Shown: positions 57,081 to 64,000 of the stretch, one piece after another
Position numbering within the stretch: position 1 is the first letter of the stretch
How the letters are laid out: each line of letters starts with the position of its first letter
Assembly (NCBI GenBank): GCA_030248195.1
Contig: JASAND010028439.1
Span: 1-64,000, forward strand
Reading direction: 5' to 3'
Length of the DNA stretch: 64,000 nucleotides
DNA from: Trissonchulus latispiculum
Lineage: Eukaryota > Nematoda > Enoplea > Enoplida > Ironidae
Made by a program: the position numbers and the translations under genes
The notes under the pieces: generated by a model
The model's database searches: none
Seen by the model: the letters and a program-made list of their open reading frames with translations, nothing else
What the model was told of the DNA's origin: nothing

Positions 57081-58560
57081 TTAACTCCTCTGACAAAAGA
57101 CATGTACGCTAAATATTGCATAACGCCGCCTGCTCAATATAAAAGGTAAAGCAATGGCAGGTAAGCTCACATAAGACTTAACCATGTCTATGTTAAGTTT
57201 CCTAAACTCCTTTAAGTACCTCTCAAACGTCAGTAGCGTTGGCTGTAAATCATACCACAAATAATGCAGCAATGGATCCCAGAGACTGGTCATGCCTTTG
57301 GTCTCCCAGGTGTGCATGAGATCAGCATAATTTCCAGCACCACTGTTTGGCATAGCCTTCAAATGCATTATTGATAAGGCTTCTTTCTCGAACAGTCCCT
57401 GGGATAAGAAAATTTTAAATTTTCTGTATTCTGTTTCTAAAACATTTTCGTCCAAAAGAGTGCTGTAGAAATCATCATAGACAGGTGGTGAGTGGCTCTC
57501 AAGTCTGGCTGGAGTTGCGACAGAATAACGAAGTATTGTTTTTGAAGTTCTGTTTGTCCAAACAAGTTCACGTAGTCTCGAAGAGAAGACTTCTGGCTTC
57601 CTAAATAGGTCCTAAATAGACTTCCTAAATAGATTGTCCAAAAACACAAACTGTTCTGTAAAAATGGCCAAATATTTAGAGCCCTTCTTGATTATTGACT
57701 GGATTCCACCTTCCTGCTGCAACTGCAGCTCAGGAAACAGTTGGCGCTTTAACAGTTCGATGTCGTATTTTGATCTATTATAGCTGAGCACAGGCAAAAC
57801 TTTAAGGTGTGCCAACAGAAGAGAAGCGAATGTGAAAAACTTTCCACAGTCCTTACAAACTACGCAATGCAAAAACGCCGACAAATTTGGGATATACGAA
57901 AAGTGCTGTTCCCATAACAAAAGGTTAACGCGCGCCTGCGAATTTGCCTTGTCCGGTTTTCGGATGAGATCTTTCTTCCGTCCGGAGCCGTCACAAGTGT
58001 AAACATAGATGGCGCACAAAAACAGTTTTTCTGCAAAAGGCAATATTTCCAGTGTTACTTACGATAGTTTCGGCTGCGCGGCAAGAAACTATTTCTGTAG
58101 TTTTGTTGCCTGAGGGATCGAGACATGCGCTGAGCTTTGCGGAGGCAAGTCCGATCTCAAGCTGTCTAAGGGATCCCTGCTGTGAACAGTCTTAAGATTC
58201 CCGAACAAAGTGGTTCTCGCTGAGGTAGAAATATTTATAGTCATGAGTTCTGGTATTTTGGAGGATATAGCCAAGCTGGATGTTGAAATTAAATGACGTT
58301 CGTTTTGCATCATAAATTTTATCAATTGCGTCTCAAATTTCACTGGAATTGAAACCCTCCACTGGAAAATTGTAAACCTCCCGACCACTCCCCTGCACAA
58401 TGTGGTAGAATTCAGTTATGACATTTTCATAGACTTTGCATCGCATCTGCACATCTGCACACATCTGCACATAAAGACTTCGCATCATTTTCGGTGGGAG
58501 CAACCTTTTGTTTTCTGCTGACAACTGAAACAGAACACTAGGCCACAGCAAAAAACGTAA
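57081..58560 (-). pseudogene. Family-B DNA polymerase, N-terminal half (Polinton-like)
   Basis: Minus-strand pieces in order. 58.55-58.1 kb: YENVITEFYHIVQGSGREVY, NFPVEGFNSSEI, then IDKIYDAKR and FNIQLGYILQN. 58.04-57.6 kb: ARVNLLLWEQHFSYIPNLSA, CVVCKDCGKFFTFASLLLAH (zinc finger), and KYLAIFTEQFVFLDNLF. 57.65-57.45 kb: SLRDYVNLFGQTELQKQYF. 57.45-57.08 kb: GLFEKEALSIMHLKAMPNSG, LLHYLWYDLQ, NIDMVKSYVSLPAIALPFIL. This is the usual order for protein-primed polymerases of Polinton/Maverick elements (linker, zinc finger, exonuclease-end region). The catalytic palm motifs are missing because the copy stops at 57.08 kb. Several frame changes are present; some could be introns. Confidence 0.65.
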
Positions 58561-58577
58561 ACACCAGGAACCTATAT

Positions 58578-58579
<2 letters not shown>

Positions 58580-58646
<67 letters not shown>
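58580..58646. repeat. (AAT)n microsatellite
   Basis: About 22 AAT units. The poly-tyrosine open frame over it on the minus strand is an artefact. Confidence 0.95.
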
Positions 58647-58814
58647 GTAAAGAATAGTAATAATTAATGCATACCCCCCACCCTTGGGGGGGCGGAGGAG
58701 GGGCGCCGGAACGCCGGGACGCCTGGAAACGCCCTTGAACTGTAATTCTTCGGAGATATGCTTTCTGGTGTGGCGTTGGTGTCTCGTGTGGCGTTGGTAT
58801 CTCGTGTTGGGTTT

Positions 58815-59262
58815 ACGATGGACAATGCATAGCCTGCGACATCGACACAACAATAACAGCAACAGGAACAACAACGGCGGGAATGGCCTTGACGACTACT
58901 TTCAAACAGCTTAATACTGGGACTAGGCTCGCGCCGACAACCTATCGCACAACTACGAATTCTACTACGACTCTGCCACCAGCGGAAACAACAGGCGTAA
59001 GTGCAAATTACGTAACAAGAGTGTAATTAATAGCTGTTGTAACTGGTACAGGTGTAATTATTATTGTTATTGTTATTATTTTTATCTACTATCTGAAAAG
59101 GTTAATTTACTGGATAATAAGAAAATGTGGCCAACCCCAGCACCCTCCAGTGCCAGAGCCATCTGCTTTGAATACCGATTCCGACGGAACCAACTGCCGA
59201 ACTTCCGACGTGTTCTGTCATTTCTATTGTCCTTGGAAAGACAGCTTGTATGCTATATGCGT
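58815..59262 (+). pseudogene. Family A mucin-like membrane protein
   Basis: Plus-strand reading: IDTTITATGTTTAGMALTTT, a further Thr-rich run (PTTYRTTTNSTTTLPPAETT), then an in-frame TAA, then a membrane segment (LIAVVTGTGVIIIVIVIIFI) with basic YYLKRLIYWIIRKCG after it, and a tail with Pro, Ser and tyrosines (WKDSLYAICVY). Stalk, anchor and tail are all in one frame apart from the single stop. A GTAAGT word near the stop raises the chance of a small intron, but the frame does not join. No signal peptide found. It converges on family B. Confidence 0.5.
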
Positions 59263-59569
59263 CTATCAAAAGATATTGAGTACACCATTATGGCGAGATT
59301 CCGCAGAGTCGAGGCAAGCTGTAATTCCAGCGAAATTTTCGTGCTCTGTTACAGCACGAGGTTTGCTGCAAACTGTCAGTTGGCACCATATGTTGAAAGT
59401 TTTAGAAGTAAGAGCATGGTGGTGCTTTTTGGGAATTGGGGGGGGGGGTGTTTGGGGAAGTAGTTTAACTGGCATAGAATTTGTACACATCTTTGTCTTA
59501 GCATTGTCTTTACTTGAGGAACAAAATATAATAACAATTCTAGTCATAATGATAAGGTAATCAAGTACC

Positions 59570-59995
59570 TCTAACCCTCTCACTTCTTCCTCCTCCTCCT
59601 CTGCCTCAGAAAGTATAAATGCTTTCACATCTTTCCCTTGCGTTGGTTTTTTGGACGCATTCGACGAATTATCCGGTTTGCGCTTTTTGGAGCTTTTCGG
59701 TTCCTCGATTTTGGATTGATCGGCGTGTGTAATAACATCATCGCTTCGCTGGCCACGCTCCTCGGACTCAGCCTTGCATTCTTCTTCAGCTAATGCAGTG
59801 AGCACATCATCTATCTGCCTCGCCAGACGTTTGAACTGGCCAGCGATTAACAGAACATTACCCTTGCTTTTGTCTGGCAGGCGAATATCAGGATTTTGGG
59901 TAGAGACCGACCGCGTAATGGCGTAGGTGCACGCATGCAAAACGTCGTTTCACGCCACACCTCCCGACCTCAACGAATAGCCCATTTCCAATGGG
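59570..59995 (-). pseudogene. Family B PC4-like protein, copy 5
   Basis: Minus-strand reading: GLFVEVGRCGVKRRFACVHL, RHYAV, a frame change, then STQNPDIRLPDKSKGNVLLI, QFKRLARQIDDVLTALAEEE, a Lys-rich stretch (SSKKRKPDNSSNASKK) and KDVKAFILSEAEEEEEEV. The middle lines up best of all copies with PC4/p15: Pro-Asp, Lys-Gly, a hydrophobic strand, a Gln-Phe start of helix and an even I/L spacing. The basic stretch could direct it to the nucleus. The frame runs on to 59266 without clear meaning. Tail to tail with the family A gene. Confidence 0.5.
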
Positions 59996-60464
59996 GAATC
60001 TTTTGGTAACACTTGGATCTTGAATTGACGCCATTAGTAGCTTTCTTAATGATTCACTAATGTAGTCTATAAAATTCTAATAAAACATGACTTAAGGTTG
60101 TGCAAATAATCATGTATTTTCACTCAATTCAGTTATTAAACTGACTAAAACAACGGTTTTTTTTCAAAACGATAGCCTAGCTGTCTTGCTGAAAATGATC
60201 CATAATAGCATTGCATATTCTCGCTAAGTTACAGTCTTAACTCTTAACTATTAAAAACTAAAATATAATTTTGTCGTCTCGACAACTAAACCAGAACGAT
60301 AAGATTACACACTTGACGAGCAAAATTACAATGGAAAGTGTATTACAAAACCTTATAAACTACATCTTCTAAAACCAACTACTCTTTGGGTTTAATGGTT
60401 GCGATAAAGTCAGTACAATGGACTTTTTCAAACAATGTAATGTGAAGTAATGCAGTTGCTTGTT
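59996..60464. other. No supported gene
   Basis: AT-rich; nothing recognisable. Confidence 0.5.
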
Positions 60465-60479
60465 TCAGGATGAGTTGTT

Positions 60480-60656
60480 TTGGCTATAGATCTTATCATC
60501 ATAGGGGGTGTTGGTGTTGGATTATCTATTTTTGTGTCCGTTGCAAAGATCAAAAACTCGGTAGGATACGACCGATTGAACCGCCGAGTCCTGGAGTTAA
60601 GCTCTCTTCATCGGTACAGCTCAATGGTTTACAACGAAACAACAGTCCCTCTCTGA
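60480..60656 (+). pseudogene. Family A membrane-anchor and tail exon
   Basis: After a TTGTTTCAG acceptor the plus strand reads VLAIDLIIIGGVGVGLSIFV as a membrane segment, then SVAKIKNSVGYDRLNRRVLE and SSMVYNETTVPL with a TGA. The end matches PVYQTTTVPI (34.9 kb) and VYNPTTVLV (3.2 kb). The frame needs a small shift to join the acceptor cleanly. No ectodomain lies close upstream; a family B gene intervenes. Confidence 0.45.
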
Positions 60657-60739
60657 AATGAAAAATGGACCTAGACTTATTGTTTGCTCTAGAATTACGA
60701 AGATAGTATTAGCAATAAAACCTACTTCTAATGATCCAA

Positions 60740-61099
60740 GGTACGTATTGTGCGCCAGGTGTTCATGGACGAAAAGTTCTTGATAAGATCTCCGGTGGCG
60801 CAACAATGCAAACAATGGAACGCCTATGACTGATTAAAAGCATGAAGGTCATTCAGATGACTCGCGAATTCACGCAGGGACGAAAAACTTACAGGAGAAT
60901 GGCAAAAACTACAGCAAACTTGGAGAAAATTCAAGTCAGCTATGTGATAAGCTTTTTGCAGATCGAATACAGATCGCATTGCTTGTAGTAAAGATCTTCC
61001 ACAGTTGATAGGCTCCAATGTCGTTGTCATTGTCATGTCATTGTCATTGTATTGTAGCAGAGTCTGACTGTAAACTAGTGAACCCCGAAATACTATCAC
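60740..61099 (-). pseudogene. Zinc-finger protein, family C copy 3
   Basis: Minus-strand reading: TTTLEPINCGRSLLQAMRSV, then VCCSFCHSPVSFSSLREFAS with HLNDLHAF, a stop, and HCLHCCAT joined by a one-base shift to RSYQELFVHEHLAHN. The first finger equals the one at 2.5 kb; the second equals HCRQCGATWERKEELIIHEK with LVH at 3.1 kb. The two-finger order and the INCGRSLL lead-in define the family. At least two lesions make this copy nonfunctional as read. Confidence 0.5.
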
Positions 61100-61405
61100 T
61101 AGAGTGTAGTAGTTCAGCCTTCACAATTGGTGCACCCACCGCACGCATTGGGTATAAAATAGTTAGGGCAAACCCATCATAAAATCTAGTTAACCGGCAG
61201 CAACCACGGGGAGTAATCGTTGAGGGTCGATTCTCCATGCTAGCCACTTAGTAAACGACTTCTGCACAACCAAATATGTGGTTTTGAACCAGTCGGGCAC
61301 GAAAGTCCAGGCTAGATCGCTTCTTTTAAACAGCGACAAAGCTGTACTGCATACGTTAAAAATAGTCTCGTTTTTTAATGCACCCATTGAAGCAATAATG
61401 GTCAT
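61100..61405 (-). pseudogene. Possible upstream region of family C copy 3
   Basis: Minus-strand frame with TIFNVCSTALSLFKRSDLAW, TFVPDWFKTTYLVVQKSFTK and WLAWRIDPQRLLPVVAAG. Protein-like, same strand and directly upstream of the zinc-finger copy. No domain recognised. Confidence 0.3.
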
Positions 61406-61674
61406 TATACATAATTCCTGTAGCTTTTTCGGTGCGATGCCTATAATATTGCAGTTATGTGAGTGGCTAAATCATTTAAAATCTTGCATGTCTTGTTTGT
61501 GCTAAAAAGTGAAGAAATATGGAAAATAATTAGGGAGCTTTTGATCTAATACTTAATCCCTAAATTTTTTAGTGAACTATTTATTTGCGATCGTAAAATA
61601 TTTAACCTACTAAGTCTGATTTGCGATTGGATCCGGCAAAAGCTGTGATAAGATGACTTTGCCTTTATAGTTCG
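61406..61674. other. No supported gene
   Basis: Nothing recognisable. Confidence 0.5.
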
Positions 61675-61720
61675 ATATTATATTAAGGGAGCGCGAGAGC
61701 GCTCCCCTATAATATGGGTG
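61675..61720. repeat. GC-centred hairpin
   Basis: ATATTATA...GGGAGCG pairs with CGCTCCCCTATAATAT around a short CGAGAG loop. It could be a small foldback remnant or a structured RNA end. Confidence 0.6.
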
Positions 61721-62029
61721 TTAAAGGCTCAGGGCGGCCCTTGGGGACCCTTTCGAGCACCGTGCCATCTAAATACCCAACGAAACTTGACAAATTTGGT
61801 ATCGTTGGAATCAGCACGACGAGTACTACAAGTCGCAAAAAACTTTTCGTAAAAATTTCCAACTTTGGAATTTTTCGATTTTGAACATGTTTGTTTTTTA
61901 TTTTTTCCGTGTAAGTCACGCTCGGAAAAGTGCAATTTTCTGACTTAATGATAGAACAATATAGAAATTTTCAGCAGGCGAAGTTTGGTTTTTCTGAACG
62001 TATATATCCCGAAAGTGAACCTTTTTAAT

Positions 62030-62280
62030 ACTTTTTCGCTGCCCGGCCCGGCATGCCACCTGACCGGCCGGCCAAAGCTGGCCTCGGCTATTTTGGCCAA
62101 AAACGCTAATTTTGTGTCAGTGCTGCAGGGCTCAGGGAAGAAGCTAGAAACCAGCGATTATTGCATACGAAGCTTTGGGTAAGGTACCATGGAATAGTGA
62201 GGGCGATTTTCGATAGCTGGCCGGGATCGTTCAGGCGGCCGGCCCAAAGTTGGTCCGGCCAAATAGCCATTTTGAAAAAA
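62030..62280. repeat. GC-rich inverted words (GGCCGGCC type)
   Basis: CTGACCGGCCGGCCAAAGCT near 62060 and CGGCCGGCCCAAAGTTGG near 62238 are partial inverses; the stretch is much richer in G and C than its surroundings. Possibly a worn foldback element. Confidence 0.45.
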
Positions 62281-62691
62281 TTTAAATATTTCTATTTCTA
62301 TTTTCCATTTTGGAAAAATATTTCTGCGACATTCTAAGCTGGTGCTTAGCTTTGTAAATACTTTAAGTTACAAATCTTGTCATTTGAAGTCACTTTAAGT
62401 CACAAATCAAATACCATATGTGTAAAGGTTTTGAACTATGAAATGTAGAGTTTGACGTAATGACTTGCGCCACTCGCATAATTTAACTACCGTCACGATA
62501 TGTATAAATGTATTAGAAATACTGATCCCCTCACTATAATAACTTTGTTCAGATCAGTTATAACTTTTATCAACTACCAATGAAACAATAATACACTGAA
62601 CTTCTAGAATTAATTACCTGCGTGATTGGTACAATTCTGCGTTCTCGAACAGTTCCGGATTATGGGATCAGGATAAGTACACTCGTGGCCG
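62281..62691. other. No supported gene
   Basis: Nothing recognisable. Confidence 0.5.
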
Positions 62692-63255
62692 CTAGACAAA
62701 TCTAGATCCAATGGAAATGGGATTCTGTTGTTGCAGCCCACTGCAATTGGAAGCTGTGAACGGAGCAAATTCAAAATGACAGACCAAAGGCATAGGAGTG
62801 GTCGGCAGAGGCAGTAGTGGAGGGGCTGGAGGTGGCGACAACAATCGCTCGGGCCTGTAGTCCATGCTCGGCTGTCCTAAAATCATTAAAAATTAAATCA
62901 TTAAAAATCAGAAACCTTGAAAGGCTTGAAAATGCATAAATTAATGCAACTGTTTCAAACTGTGTTTTAAAACAAAACATATGTATACCAAAACAATCTT
63001 TAGGTGAACGACAGGTGATTTTAGAGGAATCTTTGAGAACCTCGCAACAGGAGGTGTTCAGTTGCTTCAGATTAGGAAAAAACTCATCAAACAATTTAGG
63101 TGGTTTCAAATCAGACGTATTTGCACGCAAAGTTCCATATCTCATAAATGAATTGACATATGTTTTAGGGAATTTAGAATGGTCCACGTTTTTGGACATG
63201 TAAACGTATATCCAGCACACACGCAAATCAGACATTTTTCCAGCAAGGTTGATGT
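62692..63255 (-). CDS. Two-exon gene of unknown function
   Basis: Exon 62989-63255 follows a TTTTCAG acceptor, contains an ATG (MSDLRVCWIYVYMSKNVDHS) and continues YVNSFMRYGTLRANTSDLKP, ending DCF and one base at a GTATAC donor. Exon 62692-62876 follows a GATTTTAG acceptor and reads GQPSMDYRPERLLSPPPAPP, then a Pro-rich run and FTASNCSGLQQQNPISIGSR before a TAG. Joining the two keeps the frame (phase 1) and gives about 145 codons without a break, one of the few intact models here. There is no signal peptide; the Pro-rich part may be a ligand for SH3- or WW-type domains. Family unknown. Confidence 0.45.
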
Positions 63256-64000
63256 CTGAAAACACCTCGGTACAAATAAAACGAAGTTAGTAAAAGTATA
63301 TACCAGAATGATTCATCAACGAAAAAACGAAAAAAGGCTGTTAACATCAACAAAAACATCAACCAAAAATTTGCAAAAATTTTCAAAATTTTGCCCGATT
63401 TTCCCGAAAAATTAAACATTTTACCTAAAAAACTCTGGGAAATTTTTTGAAATATTACTGTAAAAACTACTTTTTTCAGGCTATTTTTGGTTATACCTTG
63501 GCCATGTTTTCGTTACCCCTTGTCCCCGACGTAAATAGGGCTTGTACCTTGTCCGGGTTGGGGGGGGCTTGGACCCCCCGCGTTAACCTATGATTACAAC
63601 ACTCCACGGAAGAACTGGCTTTTCCTTATAGGATGTATTTGGGAATGGAAAAGCATACGATATACTGAAATCAACATAATTAAAAATGAATCACATAGCT
63701 GGTTCATTTCTTAAGCAAAGCATTCAAACTTGACTGCTACTTTTGCTTTCACTACAGAATATTTTCTGTACTACACCTTACCAGATAACAGTAAAACATT
63801 TACATATTACTTTTAATTCAAGCACAGCTCAACTTCATCATAGCTTGGACTGACATTTATGGCATTAATAAAAATCACTTTCCCGATCCCTGAGATTATA
63901 TAAAAAGTTTTCCATCATTTGAAGCTAGGTTCGAACCACCACTGCAAAAAGCAGAATTCACCGTTAGCTGCACTTTTGCAATTTTTACAGGCTGTATGAA
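63256..64000. other. No supported gene
   Basis: AT-rich; a poly-G run and CCCCCCGCG words near 63560-63580. A small minus-strand frame at 63228-63419 is Phe-rich and not supported. Confidence 0.45.

Noticed and set aside
58578..58874. Poly-tyrosine frame
   Set aside because: Direct translation of the AAT microsatellite.
63920..63945. GGTTCGAACC, like the internal B box of a tRNA gene
   Set aside because: No A box or cloverleaf can be formed with the bases upstream.

Overview
The window is AT-rich eukaryotic DNA, most likely from an invertebrate animal. It has no bacterial-style gene packing. Plausible GT..AG introns of roughly 80 to 100 bases occur, and microsatellites and foldback elements are common. 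The species cannot be fixed from sequence alone. Almost every recognisable coding stretch is short and broken by stops or frameshifts, so I read the window mainly as a graveyard of mobile DNA. Assembly error could explain some of the breaks.

Three layers stand out. The first is relics of a Polinton/Maverick-type element. They comprise pieces of a protein-primed family-B DNA polymerase at about 3.4-3.7, 12.6-13.0, 19.8-21.4, 26.9-27.2, 53.1-53.5 and 57.1-58.6 kb, and a decayed retroviral-type integrase at 14.6-15.0 kb. The second is three small gene families that recur through the window. Family A is a Thr/Ser-rich, mucin-like, single-pass membrane protein with a conserved tyrosine motif at its C-terminus (about 3.3, 6.0-7.0, 26.8, 31.4, 35.1, 36, 48, 51.4, 54, 59 and 60.5 kb). 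Family B has a short domain laid out like PC4/p15 single-strand DNA-binding proteins, followed by a basic and acidic tail (about 4.1, 27.7, 31.1, 35.6, 55 and 59.8 kb). Family C is a small zinc-finger protein (about 2.5-3.2, 36.8 and 61 kb). A and B usually sit side by side, three times tail to tail, and C lies close to them. The third layer is non-autonomous repeats: a 985-bp family ending in TTAA plus a 12-bp inverted repeat, several foldback elements, and two long duplications that carry insertions and so act as natural empty-site controls.

Layout: 0-2.2 kb, palindromic tandem repeat and a TTAA element. 2.4-4.9 kb, C-A-polymerase-B cluster (duplication D) with a truncated TTAA element. 6-7 kb, an A gene. 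8.3-9.2 kb, a tandem duplication. 10.5-11.5 kb, the best TTAA element. 12.5-15 kb, polymerase, unknown and integrase relics. 16.6-21.4 kb, foldback element, repeat C and a long polymerase relic. 22-24.4 kb, a few unassigned exons, one possibly Ly6-like. 26.7-28.1 kb, second copy of D. 29.7-31.7 kb, second copy of repeat C split by a foldback element and joined to a copied A/B piece. 34-37 kb, an unknown exon plus the A/B/C cluster. 41.6-43.4 kb, a broken UPF1-like helicase. 47.6-55.3 kb, microsatellite, A exons, large inverted repeat, polymerase N-terminus and an A/B pair. 55.7-61.4 kb, TTAA and foldback debris, polymerase, A/B, A and C. 62.7-63.3 kb, a two-exon unknown gene.

My working idea, an inference, is that A, B and C are genes of, or fellow travellers with, a Polinton-like or adintovirus-like element lineage, and that no copy here looks fully functional. 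Family calls rest on motif reading only; no database search was possible.
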